The translations under genes were made by a program, and so were the position numbers. From Phycomyces nitens (taxonomy: Eukaryota; Mucoromycota; Mucoromycetes; Mucorales; Phycomycetaceae), in the NCBI GenBank assembly GCA_022702545.1, contig JAHRBC010000002.1, positions 1,612,001-1,676,000 of the forward strand: DNA of 64,000 nucleotides, in the 5' to 3' direction. Below, one piece after another: positions 23,198 to 35,432 of the stretch. The number at the start of each line of letters is the position of its first letter. The stretch's first letter is position 1. The notes under the pieces were generated by a model. The model was not told where the DNA came from. It made no database searches and saw only the letters and a program-made list of their open reading frames with translations.

Positions 23198-24165
23198 ATG
23201 CTTTCTTTTACTCGTTCAATTGCCAATCGGCTCATCCACACATCAATGTCCCATTCAGTCTCAATTTTGAACCAAAATGTGCCAATTATTGGAAGCACTC
23301 CAGAGATCCTTGACAAAGTACTAGAATTCCAGCCATTCAAAGACTGGGTTCAGGCCTTTAATAAACAGCCTAATGAATTAAACATTCGATCAATCGAAAT
23401 ACAAAGCACTGACATTTTTGGATCCTCAAAACTCGGATTTGTCAAGTTTAAAGCCAATGTTAGTTTCAAGGAAACTGGGAAGAATGCACCAGGAATTGTA
23501 TTTATGGTATGAACAAGTGTTTTCTTTTTCTTTTTCAAATGGCTTTATCCAACCTATTGTTCTGTAGAGAGGTGGATCGGTGGCCGTCTTGATCGTTTTA
23601 AAATCCACGGGTAAAAGTAATGACAAGGTGATACTGACTATTCAGCCACGCATAGCTGTACCTTCACTTGAGTTCCCAGAATTACCAGCAGGCATGCTGG
23701 ATGGCTCTGGGCAGTTTTCTGGAGTGGCAGCAAAGGAAATCAAAGAGGAAACAGGTAGGTTGGATTGCTTGTGATAGCAGTGTCCTGATGCCAATTTTTT
23801 TTTAGGCTTGATCATCAAGGACGACGAACTTGTCGATTTGACTGAACTGGCCTATGGTTCTTTGTGGCGAGGAGTATACCCTTCAGCTGGCGGGTCAGGT
23901 ATGAGGATTTGCTTTATTAAACTTTGTGTTTATTAATTAAATATCGATATTAGATGAATTTCTAAGGCTGTTTGTCTGCCACAAGATAATGCAAGAGGCA
24001 GATATTGAAGCATTGGAAGGAAAACTGACTGGCCTAAGGGACCATGGAGAGAATATCACTCTGAAGCTGGTAGACCTCAAGGATGTGTGGAGGTGTGCGC
24101 CAGACTCCAAGCTGCTGTCTACTTTGGCCTTGTACGAAGGTCTGAAACGAAGCAATCTTATCTAA
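23198..24165 (+). CDS. Nudix hydrolase, ADP-sugar pyrophosphatase-like (plant NUDX14 type)
   Basis: Four exons (23198-23506, 23568-23754, 23806-23898, 23954-24165) give 266 residues. The start at 23198 gives an Arg/Ser-rich amphipathic N-terminus (MLSFTRSIANRLIHTSM), compatible with mitochondrial import. Domain features follow the NUDX14/ADP-glucose pyrophosphatase type: PIIGSTPEILDKVLEFQPF, a FGSSKLGFVKFKA strand, GGSVAVLIVL, and the Nudix box ELPAGMLD...AAKEIKEETG. Here the usual Arg of REUxEE is Lys. Such enzymes hydrolyse nucleoside-diphosphate sugars to sugar phosphate and nucleoside monophosphate. All introns are 51-61 nt GT-AG. The substrate is inferred from similarity only. Confidence 0.87.
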
Positions 24166-24556
24166 ATGTACTCTAGCTAGTATCTGTACCAAACAAGATT
24201 GATGCTTTAATTAATGATTTAAAGCCATTGTATTCATTTGCCAAGATGAGGGGGGTTGTTGAGTATGAGAGACGTGTTTTATACAAAAAAAAGCCATTTA
24301 AAAATGTAAATATTATCATGTAAATAAAAGCATAAATGTCTCATATAATATAATTATCCCAATATACAGCCATGGCCACATTACTGTTGTTTCTTGGTTT
24401 CTTGTCCCATCAGGTTTTTATGCCGTTTGGACAATGTCAATTTTGCTCTGGGTACACTGTAAAAACGCGTTTTTGGACCAGACTCCGCTTACTATACTTT
24501 ATTTTGCAGGTCAAACCAGACCTTTTCTCTTCTTCTTTTTTTTTGTTGGAATCACA
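24166..24556. other. Intergenic region with a Tc1-like terminal fragment
   Basis: Between the Nudix and EF-hand genes. The stretch 24455-24490 (ACACTGTAAAAACGCG then TTTTTGGACCAGACTC) resembles a mariner-type terminal repeat and the patch near 5100-5190. It lies within 100 bp of the EF-hand start codon and may be part of its promoter. Confidence 0.35.
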
Positions 24557-25215
24557 ATGACCACCGAAACAATCGATTACTTTTCTATCCTAATCAACGG
24601 CGAGACAGACGAGTTCCTCCCCAGAGTTGACCAAGTAGGTGTTCTCTAGGACATTTGGGCGTCATTCTAACGCTCGCTATAGATCCTAAGAGAGATCTTT
24701 GATCGTTTTGACAAGGTTGGTCTCAAAATACCTGTGCAATGGTGGCTGGTACTAATGTTGGTTTCTAGGATAAGGATGGTGTGTTGAATACAAAGGAGAT
24801 CCAAGACTTTGCCAAGGCTACCAACGGACAGCCTGTAAGTGGACTTTTTTGCAATGGGTCTCTTGGTTCTAACGTCTATACTCTGTTCATGATAGTTTGA
24901 TGATTCAGTAATCGAGGTAAGAATTAGGTAAACAAGGACAGACTGACAAACACCAATCAACCATAGGAAATCGTAGAGTCGTTTGATGTCAATGAACAAA
25001 ACCACTTGACTTTCAAGGGATTCTACCAAATGTACCATATCCAGTCTCTCTCTGACCCTGAAGAGACCCTTAATGATTTCAAGAAACGTAGGTTGATCAA
25101 TTAAGTTTTCATATACTTAAAGACCAATATAGACGGCTATGCCAATAACCTCGAGTTGGTCACATCCCGGACACACGACGAGAACCCAAAGACCCCTGCT
25201 GTATCAGAAGAATAG
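24557..25215 (+). CDS. Small EF-hand calcium-binding protein
   Basis: Six exons (24557-24634, 24683-24715, 24769-24834, 24896-24916, 24967-25087, 25133-25215) give 133 residues. The first EF-hand is canonical: helix ILREIFDRF, loop DKDKDGVLNTKE, exiting helix IQDFAKATNG. The second (SFDVNEQNHLTFKGFYQMY) has Gly in place of the usual Glu at loop position 12 and may not bind calcium. An intron splits the first loop after its DK. One exon is only 21 nt. The N-terminus (SILINGETDEFLPRVDQ) and C-terminal HGYANNLELV tail do not match calcineurin B or calmodulin. A cytosolic calcium-responsive role is inferred; partners are unknown. Confidence 0.82.
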
Positions 25216-25601
25216 TATGAGAGCCATTGGCTTTTTTTTGTTAAAAAATAATAAGCACATAATAACTGCTGCAATCTCTGTTCTTTAACTGATGCATGGA
25301 AAAGTGTAAAAGTATATATACTTCTCTTTAACCACAAAAAACAAGAACAAAATAAATCCATACATTCATAAAGAGGATCGGTCGGTCCTTGAAGATCAAA
25401 GGCCAAGAGGCAATTGTCACGAAGCGTGACAGCTAAAATTCATGATTTTTTTTGTGAAGGCTTGGTGCTAAAGAAGTTGAGCCAAATGGTCATTCGACCT
25501 TTACAAGTAACAACCATTGCCCACCACGGCAACAGCAAAATAATAATAATAATAAAAAAGCAAACCTCATAACCCAAATCCAACCAACATATATTATTGC
25601 T

Positions 25602-28600
25602 ATGCCCGGGTTTGCCCTTGAAGAACCCTTTCCCCTCGCTCGATTCCAGAACACAATCGGATCTGCTCAATTGAGCAAGCGTTTCGTTGTCGGCCTCACT
25701 AAACTCGAGACAGCTGCGATCCCAAGTGTAGGAAGTGAAGCTGATAACTCGGCTGAATCCGATCACATTGCGATTACTGTTCAAGGAGAAGGCGTCAAGC
25801 TTTATAGCGTATGTAGATCGTTACTTGTAGAGAATGTCACCAATCAATAATGCGTACGAAATCATCCTGAATCTAACATTTATAAATCCATAATTTTATA
25901 GACCAGCGATCAAAAATGCCTAAAGTCATGGACTACTCCTCCTGGTATTGTGTTTGCTGAACCTGCAACTCATCGTACAGGTGGTCGTGATGCCGATTCA
26001 CTTGATTACACCTATGCCTTGGTCGCAGCTGGCCCTGACGTTACCAAGCAGGAAGAGAACAAGACTGTGTGGATGTGGAAAGACGCTCATGGCGGAGAAG
26101 AGAGTGATTCCTCAAAGATCTCCAAAAAGGTAAAAAAAAAAAAATTATTATGCAGGAACAGGGCATCCCAAGTGTGTGTACATATTCTGACACTAGTTTT
26201 TTCATAATTTAGTTTGATGCTCGTATTCAGTCTATTCACATCTCACCCACCCTGACCTCCCAAGTAATTCTCGTAAATGAAAACGGCTCAATCAACATAT
26301 TCAGCAAAGACTTGGACCGTTTGACAGCTACCCACAAGGAATCTGGGTAATTTATATATATATAAAGGAGAAAAATACTGACAATGTTTTGATATAAAAA
26401 ATAAATAAATAGCGACGCCCGTGTTGTGTGGTCGACCGTCTTTGTTACCTCAAACGCCCATGTTCGCCCATGCTGTATTCCCAATACAATGGTGCCTGCT
26501 CTGTCGACTGTTGTGATGACTGTCAGCAATATCGAAGGCTCTGATGTCTACAACATACGTACCTATTACATGAACGAAGAGCGCAGAAGCGTTGATTTAC
26601 TCGCAAAGATCGATATGAAGCACACTGTGAGTACTATGATTTGATTAAAGACATACGACCTTGGAAGCTCCTCAAAGTATCTAATGTATATTTCATTGCA
26701 GGAAACACCCGTAGGATTCACTTTTGACCCTGTTGACGGAAGAATGACAACCTTGGGTGCTTCTGGAACTTGGACTGTGTGGCGCATGTACATGAAGCAC
26801 GGCTCATCCAATAAAATCTCTGTCCATTTGACAAAGCATCTGTCAGTACAGTTGCAGGGATATCGCTTTTACGACGAGGCTCTCGGTGCAGTTGCTGCCG
26901 TAACCCCCCTTTCGGACAGCTATGTAGCCATGGTTGCTTCAAGAATCAAGAAGAGTAGGTTTAATTGATATCTAGAAATGCAACTTATCGTCTAATGTGT
27001 TTTCTAGATGCCGAGCCTGAGCATGTTGTCAGTGTTTGGGATGTCAAGTATGGCACATTACAAGCTGAGCAGGTTATAAAGGTTACTGAAAAGAGTATTT
27101 CTGCCAAAGATAAATGTGTCTACAACGTAAGTGTTCTTGGTATACATACAAAAATCATTCGATTGTCCTTAGTCGTGTTATTTCTAGATCTCTGTTCTCC
27201 CCAACTCTCACCTTGCAGTCACCATATCTACTGTTGATATCAAGGCTTCCAAGGGTGGAAAGGGCCAAAAGTCTGTTGCAAATGCCAAATCTGTGGTTAT
27301 GATCTGCCCTTATTACTGTGAACCCATGTCACTCATGGCTGCCATGGGAAAGATGCGTCCTACTGTCGAGTTCATTGGTGCTCAGCAGGATACTACCGGT
27401 TTGATGAGAAGCGGTATGGATGCTGTCGGTCGATCAGTTTTGGTAAGTGCTTTAAATTAACCTCATGGCACAAACGATTGCAATGTATTTATCATCTATA
27501 CATAAATAGCCTAACCGTCAAAAAGATGATGCCGAGGTTTACCGCAAGTGGGTGGTAAAACAAGATACTGTTCAAGCAGAAGAAGAGGCCGCCATGAAGA
27601 GCATGTTTGAAAAGGACCTGACTTCTGAAGAGTTCACAAACGCCTTTATGAAGTATGTTTCCCCTGACCAGATGGAAGAGGACATTTCAGGTGAATCAAA
27701 AGACATATTAGCGCAAACAGAGGTCTATAGAGAGATCATGTCACCTTTCCTGTCACGAAATGGTCGACCCAAGTCAGAAATTGTAAGAACCAATTGCTAT
27801 AAAACTAGAAAGAAACAAATGTCTAACAAGTGTCTAGCATGAACTGTCTTATCGCCTTGTTTCTAGCGTCGTCAACAAATGCTTCTCTAGTAGCGAAAAG
27901 TTCTGGCCTATCAAGGTGATTCTATTCCTCTTGGCAAAGCGTCGTGTTCGTAGCCACCTTGTCGAAGGAGGGTTGATCTCTTCTATTCTGGAACGCAAGA
28001 AATGGGTAATTAGGCTATTATAAAAAATACAAGGACATGTTGATATTTATTCATGTATCTCTCTAGGCACTGATTCCCATTGTATTGGAGCAAGTCAAGG
28101 ATATTCCTGAAACTGACCTGGTTGTCCTGATCAAGGCCTTGATTAAGAACCTTGAGCAAGATCCCTCAACCTGGACAGACTTGTTCCCCAGATATATGAA
28201 AATGATCATTGATTCACCCTGTAACGAAATATTTATGCAGCAGGCTCTTAAGCAACTTACACCTACCGAACTTCCTGTCGTACTTGATCTCCTGCTCGTA
28301 TGGCTCGAGAAGGATTCTCAGCCCCTTACAGAAGAACAAGAAGCCATTTATTCCAAAGATCCCAGCTCTCTCTTGAGCGAAACTCCCCAGCATAACAAAA
28401 CACTTGAGATTGCCAGTGCAATCCTAGACACTCATTTCCCCACTGTCATTCTCGAGTCATCATTGTACGAAACCATTCAGAAACTCACAACCATTGTGAA
28501 TGGAGAAGTGGATCTTGCAGATCAGCTCGAACAGTTGCGCGGTGTTCTGGGGCCATTTACACGCAAACACAAGCACCAAGCAGCACGTCGGGCAGATAAG

Positions 28601-28723
28601 AAGAATGCACCCGAGGATGAGCCTATGGATGAGCTTGCTAAGAACCGAAAAGCACACAAGGGTGGCCGGTTTGGTGGAGAACAGGGTATACCTGTTTATA
28701 GAGTGGAGTCTTTCCGTTTTTAA
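25602..28723 (+). CDS. Nol11/Utp8-like nucleolar protein (t-UTP complex candidate)
   Basis: Ten exons (25602-25808, 25902-26129, 26213-26346, 26413-26626, 26702-26954, 27008-27126, 27188-27442, 27510-27782, 27838-28005, 28067-28723) give 835 residues. The N-terminal half has beta-propeller-like repeats (HIAITVQGEGVKLYS, KCLKSWTTPPG, ASGTWTVWRMYM, HVVSVWDVKYGTL). The C-terminal half is helical (LVVLIKALIKNL, LPVVLDLLLVWLEK) and ends in a basic KHKHQAARRADKK tail suited to nucleolar localisation. This layout and the GVKLYSTSDQKCLKSW element resemble human NOL11 and yeast Utp8, which act in pre-rRNA transcription and early 18S processing. Sequence similarity is weak, so the family call is moderate; the gene model is strong, with nine GT-AG introns. 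Confidence 0.7.
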
Positions 28724-29678
28724 AGAAAAGAAAAAGAAAAAGAAAACACTGTCAATTATCATCATTACTAATAAAAAAAAAGACTACATGATTTGCACAC
28801 CATCCACAAGAAAGATCAATGATTCATCGAGATTTAGAATCCCAAAAAAGAATAATGTGATTTTTTCAGTTTCTTATTAATGTGCTTGAATGTAAAGGTA
28901 GTAATCTCGGACTGCTTGTCCAAGTGGTTAAAGAGCATGCATAATTGGGTGGTTTCGATTATACTGATGCAACATGGTTTGATATTATTATTTTTGGTGA
29001 TCTGGCAACAAAAAATACACACACACTGCTACACGCGGAATTTGAAACACAATGAATATGGTGTATTTAGCCAGAAAAATTTTAAGATTGCTTTTGTTAC
29101 TGCTACGCAGAATACGTTGCAGTGCCACGAAGCACATTGCATCCTCAATTTACTATTTGTTTACAAGAAAACTAAAGTAGATTTGCATTGTGAAAATTCT
29201 TATAATTACGATTGAGCTGAGGCTCAATAAGGATTGATATGATGATATACAATTATCCCTGGCTAACATGGTGCGGCCTCCCCAAGGGGACGCTGATCCG
29301 ATGTTGAAAAAACATGGTACAAACCTTTCTGATCAATCTTTTGTCATTTTTCTCTTTAATTATTATAGTTTTAATTCATGATGTTTTAATGGATACAAAC
29401 TATATTTAACAATGCCAAGTCTTTGAAATAAATCAAATTATTTGCAAGCCCAAAAATTTTACGATACGATTTGATAATAAAGATTCTTCTAGGCCCAACA
29501 AAAGGCTTGATTGATTGCATGAAATTATGTTAAAAATGCCTCCCGGATCATTGGCCAAGTGACAGACAGTGCAGGAAAGGCAGTGAGATCCTAAATGATA
29601 ACTCGAGAATAAAATAAGACATTTGACAGAGATCCAAGTGCCTCTTTATACTTTCTTTCTTTAATTTTTTAAAAAAAA
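28724..29678. other. Intergenic region with a tRNA-like fragment
   Basis: Around 28911-28965 the sequence contains TTGTCCAAGTGGTTAA, like an A box, and GGTTTCGATTAT, like a degenerate B box, only about 20 nt apart. No acceptor stem pairs, so it is at best a tRNA-derived relic. Near 29276-29322 a GC-richer patch holds two small hairpins (TCCCC-AA-GGGGA and ATGTT-GAAAA-AACAT). No gene is seen. The last 60 bp are pyrimidine-rich, as expected for a fungal promoter. Confidence 0.35.
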
Positions 29679-31491
29679 ATGTTGGGGAAAGTCATTACAG
29701 CTCTGACCTTGGGTACCACTGTGGTTACCGCCCAGCTCAATGGCAGTTCTATTTTTCAAATCCTGAATACATCTCAGCTTAGTCCTTCGTACAAGTTTGC
29801 TCAGTATCTTCAGTCCTCTCCTGATTTCCAGCCTGTTGTTGATATCTTGTCCCAGCCTGGAAATCTTACTGTCTTTATTCCTTCTGATGAGGCTCTGGAC
29901 GAGGCTATCAAGATTTACAATTCTACTCAGCACAATTCGACTGTCGGAAACAGCACTACATCTGGTCACAACAACACTAGGACTGCCACCGATCATGCTC
30001 GCATGATTGAAGAGCTATACGTGGTTCGCCCAGAAATTTTGCAGCGCCGCGATGCTGCTACCAATGCAGCCCAGGCGAATGAAACCCAGGACAACAGCAC
30101 TGAAACCAATTCCACTCAATGGCCATCCCCATGGAACAGCTCTCTCTTGACAGACCAGAACTTCACTCTGCTCGAATTGCTCCAGTACCACATTGTCAAC
30201 AATACATTTGAACTATCTGAGATCCCTGTTCAGGATAACCTCACCTATATTGCTAATTCAATTGTCACCAATGAGACCGTAGACAAGTTTGGTGTTGGTT
30301 TGCCTTTGGTTATTGACAGCAACACAACCATTGTGAACAACACACTCTGGAACACCACCATTTCAAACTCTACCTCGCCCGGCAACTCGCATAGTTACAA
30401 TCCCTCTTCCGGTCCAAAGCTGCTTTACAATGTTACTGACTATAACAGCACATTTGTCACCGTTTTGAACAGCACTACAAATGGAAACCAGACTACAAAC
30501 AGTACCTATACTATCCCAGTTGGCTACAGAGTTGGAAATGGCCAGGTTACCGCCAATGTTCTCTTGAAGGATATCATTGCATCCAACGGAAGACTAAACA
30601 TTATTGACAAAGGTAATGAACAAAGTCAATTAACACAAAAAACAAAAAGGCTTACCTATTTCTTTTTGATAGTTCTTGTCCCTCCCGTTGCTCCTACTCG
30701 TGTTATCGACAACATCACTTCTACATCTGACTTTAAGAAGTTGTTTGCCCTATATCCCGACTTGGCTGAACAATTGAACTCGACCAGCAACGTAAGTGTT
30801 TTGTTTTCAAAGCTATCCTGATTTCTAAAAATGAAATGCCTTTCAGATTACCATGTTTGCACCAACCAACAAGGCTCTCGATAGGATTGATTTCAAAAAG
30901 TATGACACCCAGACATTGGTTAATTTGGTTCAGACCCATATTCTCCAGGGTGTTTATTACTCCACCAATTTCACAGAGGCCACTGCTGGTAATGGTACTG
31001 TCCAATTGAGCTCTATGAATGGTGTCCAGTTCCCTATCACTGTCAGCAACAATGGTTCTATTATTGCCCGTAAGTTTCCTATTGGTACTTATGGTCCCTT
31101 GTCTAATGATCTTTTTGATAGTCAATAACACTGTTAACATTGTAAAGAGCAACGTGCTTTTCAACAATGGTGTCATGCACTTGATTGACCAAGGTAACAT
31201 TTGGTACTGGATAGTACAACTTGATGTCATACTAACCATGAACAACAAAAACTAGTTCTTCAGTTTACATCTCAAAATGACCAGGTTATTCAACCCAGTC
31301 AGTCTGTCCAATCTAGCCAGGCAAACGCAGCCACTCAATCTGTCCAGTCCAGCCAGACTAATGCAGCCAATGAACCCACTGAGACAGTGATAGCTACTAG
31401 AACCGTTGATGTCAGTGATCCCTCTCCGACCGGCGACGACGATCAGCCTAGCCAGCCTAACCCAGAGACTCCTTTAAGCGAGGGTTACTAG
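29679..31491 (+). CDS. Secreted fasciclin-domain (FAS1) protein
   Basis: Five exons (29679-30612, 30673-30791, 30847-31069, 31122-31193, 31256-31491) give 527 residues. Residues 1-18 are a signal peptide. Two FAS1 domains are visible. The first has NLTVFIPSDEALDEA and, after an Asn/Thr-rich insertion, LLELLQYHIVNNTF, then RLNIIDK. The second has ITMFAPTNKALDRI, LVNLVQTHILQGVY and VLFNNGVMHLIDQ. The H-bearing YHI/THI boxes are diagnostic. The protein is packed with N-glycosylation sequons, especially residues 75-290, and has a Gln/Ser-rich tail with a repeated SVQSSQ unit. There is no clear C-terminal GPI signal. It is probably a cell-wall or extracellular adhesion protein. Confidence 0.9.
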
Positions 31492-31648
31492 ATGGCCAAT
31501 AAGTCTAAAAGACTAGTGAAAACCATTTGCATGTTTTCGAATAAAATATAATATGTACAAAATAAAATCTCTATTGCTAAAGCGACAAGTGTGTGTGTGT
31601 GTGTGTATATTTGAGTTATTTTGTTTTATTTTCAAGTAAAAGACTTGT

Positions 31649-33095
31649 CTACTCGTTGGTGAAGGTGGGCTTTCTCTTTTCTGTGAAAGCAGCCATACCT
31701 TCCTTTTGATCGGCCTAAAAGAGTCAAATAGATGAGTACAATGGCCATGAGTTTTTATACAGATATTTATACGTACAGTGCCAAAGAGAGCCTGGAAGAA
31801 AATGCGCTCCCATCTGAGACCAGCAGCCAGGGAGACATCGAAAGCTAAAAAGAAAGCAATTAAATCATCACAGCAAATACCCAATTTTATTCATAGAGAC
31901 TTACACTTGTTGATAGCCTCCTTGGCCATCTGGACTGAGGGCTGACCCATGCTGGCAATCTTGGCAGCAGTCTTGACAGCTTCATCGACAAGCTGGTCAG
32001 CGGGAACAACCTTGCTGACCAGACCTATATACACAACTATCAGCAAAAGAAAAATGGCCCTTTTTTTTATATCGTTCATACCTGACTGCAGAGCCTCGGT
32101 GGCATTCAGGTTGACAGAACCAGTCAAGATCATTTCCATGGCCTTGGACTTTCCGACAGCCTTGACAAGACGCTGAGTTCCACCAGCACCTGGACAACAA
32201 TATCAGTACGCCGTCCATCTTACTCTTATTCTGCTTACCAGGAATGACACCCAATTTGATTTCGGGCTGACCAAAGACAGCCTTCTCACCCGCGTAAATG
32301 ATCTAAGCAAACAATACATATTTTCCCCACGGTCAATAGGCTTGCATAACACAAACACAAAAACTCTGTGTTACTTACGTCGCACATCATGGCCAACTCA
32401 CAGCCACCACCGAGCTAAATAAATAATAAATAATAATAAAAATAAAAAAATCATTAGGGGCTTCAGTGCTTGGAATGAATTTTCACCCGGAAGCGTGAGA
32501 AATTGGGATACTTACAGCATAGCCATTGACGGCAGCAATGATGGGCTTCTTGATTTCAGTCATCTCGGCCCAGTGACCCAAGAAGTTCTTCTTGTAGTTG
32601 TCAATGAAAGTGTTATCCTTCATCTCCTTGATATCGGCACCAGCTTATAAATAATAATCGACCATTGTGTGTCAATTTCCCATATTTACCCCTGCTTTGT
32701 ATTTCATATTACTAACCAGCAAAAGCTTTTTCAGAGCCAGTAATGACCATTGCGCCAATATCCTTGTCAGAGTCAAAGCTGCGCAGAGCCTCGTTGATCT
32801 CGACAAACAGCTGGCTGGAAAGAGCATTGAGGGCCTTGGGGCGGTTCAAGGTGATAAGGCCGACCTTTCCCTTGGTCTCGACCAAGATGTTCTCGTACTG
32901 CTTGGGAGTCTCGGTAGAAGCAGCCTCTAATTTACAATAGACTCGTTAGGATCACATTTGATTTCAAGAAATCTATATAGGGTGTATTTTATATTGCTGC
33001 TTACGCTTCAAGGCAAAGCCAGTGCTAAAGGTGCGGACAGCAGCCTGGGCAGAGAGGGGCTTGAGGATAGCGGAGCCGACAAGAGTTCTGAGCAT
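31649..33095 (-). CDS. Mitochondrial short-chain enoyl-CoA hydratase (ECHS1-like)
   Basis: Nine exons (33095-33005, 32926-32717, 32643-32516, 32414-32379, 32302-32239, 32189-32082, 32024-31905, 31844-31777, 31714-31649) give 296 residues. The N-terminus is Arg/Ala/Ser-rich without acidic residues ([20 protein letters not shown]), a mitochondrial presequence. The crotonase core is intact: [25 protein letters not shown] for the oxyanion/CoA pocket, [11 protein letters not shown] with the first catalytic Glu, and [20 protein letters not shown] with the second. It hydrates 2-trans-enoyl-CoA to 3-hydroxyacyl-CoA in mitochondrial beta-oxidation and branched-chain amino acid breakdown. One exon is only 36 nt. 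Confidence 0.95.
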
Positions 33096-35093
33096 AGTGA
33101 AGTAAGAAGAAGAAAGGTGCTTTGTCTAGTGAACGCGTCTTTGCCCCAGGTTCTTAAAGCATGGACGGGGTTCCTATTTTTGATTTTTATTATTTTATCC
33201 GATTTCACATGGAAAGTTTAGATGTAGACCCATTACAGTAGTGATGGATCAGAATTTAAACTGCGACAAATTATTATATATATAAAAATGTTGGTATTCT
33301 CTTTGACACTTTTCTAGTAGTCTTGGAAGAGATACAAATGCGATGATTAAAAGTTATATCTTGTTATTGATATCGATATTGAATCCAAGGGTAAAAGACG
33401 TGCCAATTGACAAGAGACGAAAATGATACCAAGGCTCTTTAGACCAAGCAAAATTCTTCTAGTAGAGTCTTGCAGGTCCATCTACTTTATACAATACTAC
33501 AACATTTGTAGAATCCAAATAGTTTATTGTTTTGTATCCTAACCATGAACATTTTATGAGCACCAAAAAAGAAGAAGAAGAAGGAAATCATCAAAGGGAA
33601 TCTACATAAGAGTACCAGGTAGTTATCTATTAGAAAAACAATCCCAGGCTTGTCCCAGACTGAAATCAAAATATAGGTTGACACAAGATGAAATATCCTA
33701 TTGAAATTCACGTACATGGAATCTATATGCTATTAAACATAAAGATTGGGATCAATTCTATGTATATCACCAGCTATGAAAAGAGTATTATCCAAAGAGT
33801 AAAAGATGGGCATAATAGATATCAAAGGATATGTACATAATAATTCGACTAGTGAATATGTAAATGGATAGCTTTTAATGTAATTTATTGACAATCATAA
33901 AGAAGGTGTTTAAAGATATTGATAAAGTGATTCAAAAGCTCAAATAAGAAAGATTGATTCATGTATCATTTTGCATCGATTGGCATTATTATTATTATGC
34001 CATGGCCAATTTATGGCAAGTCTATTATGAATTTGGACTATCTTAGATAATATGATACTGAAATAACATGAGAAAGTAAGCACACAAAATCAAATTAACA
34101 ATCCTTTATCTAATGCCAATTATGAATGAAGCACAAGGCTTAATAAACATTTTTTATGAGACCATTGGAGACTATGGATATCAGACAGAAATATATATTA
34201 GTAGCTGTAGATTAAAGCATATTTCTGATACTACAAAGAAAAGGTGTAACCAGCAGTATTAACTCTTTATATTTACTGCAGAGTCTTTAAATATCCTTGC
34301 ATTTGTTAAAGTGGCGAGTAAAAGAGAACACAAAAGATAAATTCATGGAAATATAGAAAGTAAAATCTCAAAAGGAGAAGTTAGATTTGATAAAGGCATT
34401 ATTAGTAATTGTATGTTGTATATAATTAGACCCAAGGGTAATTAGTACTATGTAAAGTTTAGTGGAATAAAGGAGAAGTTGGAAATTGGTTAGAGTCCAA
34501 GGCATCGTAAATTTACAGAGTCATCGATTAATATATTGATATATATATATATATATCCAGTGAGGGATGTTCTTTAACGATAATAAATAATTGTAGGGAT
34601 AGTTTTGACTGATAGACAGAGAGAGTAGATCTTTATATTTCTCTAGATAAATCAATCTGAATGCCTGCAAAGCAAATGCAAATACTGCTTTTTTTACATG
34701 TCAGCTTAACAAGCACGAGTTTGGTGAGCCCTTGTCCCCTGAAAAGAAAAAGGTGATTTAAAAACTCATCACTCTATCTAGTTTCCAATACTTTTGATAT
34801 AAAATAAAACCTTGACATTATGTCTTGCAGAAAACTAGAAGAAAAAAAAAGTATGCATCAATTCGAGACTTTATAAGATTGGCTTCTAAAACCATATATA
34901 TATATATTGATAATCTCCAGATGCTGTTTTCTAACATGGCCATCATTTATATTCAACAAATCTAATGATTGAGTAGGTCAAATTGCGTATAATACTAGAT
35001 AAATATTGTAAAATACAGAACCATTAATTAAAAAAAAAGAAGACCTGGACAAGGCATGTATATAAAGTACTGAAAATCTTGACATTTGCTCTA

Positions 35094-35128
<35 letters not shown>

Positions 35129-35432
35129 GGGACTTTTATTAGGATAATATTCCCAGGATACAAAGCCATCGCCCGATATTTTATCATTTGCATAGAGAGG
35201 CGGACAGTTTATTTATAATGGCACTCTATAAAACATTTCGAAACAGGCCACTAAAAACTACTCCTTGACAATCGTAAAATATTGTTCTTGAATCGTCTAT
35301 TTTGTCAATTTTTATAACCTTGATTGACTCATTTACATATAGAGAATGTATGACAAACACCAACATGATTATAAACCGGGTTTAGTCCTTGCAAATAAAT
35401 AGATATGAGACCATTGGATGATGATTCATGTT
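33096..35432. other. Gene-poor intergenic region
   Basis: About 2.3 kb of AT-rich DNA between the divergently placed start of the hydratase gene and the 3' end of the SERINC gene. Pure AT dinucleotide tracts lie at about 34538-34557, 34893-34910 and 35096-35127. No gene, RNA or transposon was recognised. Confidence 0.5.

Noticed and set aside
28911..28965. Functional tRNA gene
   Set aside because: The A and B boxes are too close and no acceptor or anticodon stem can be drawn.
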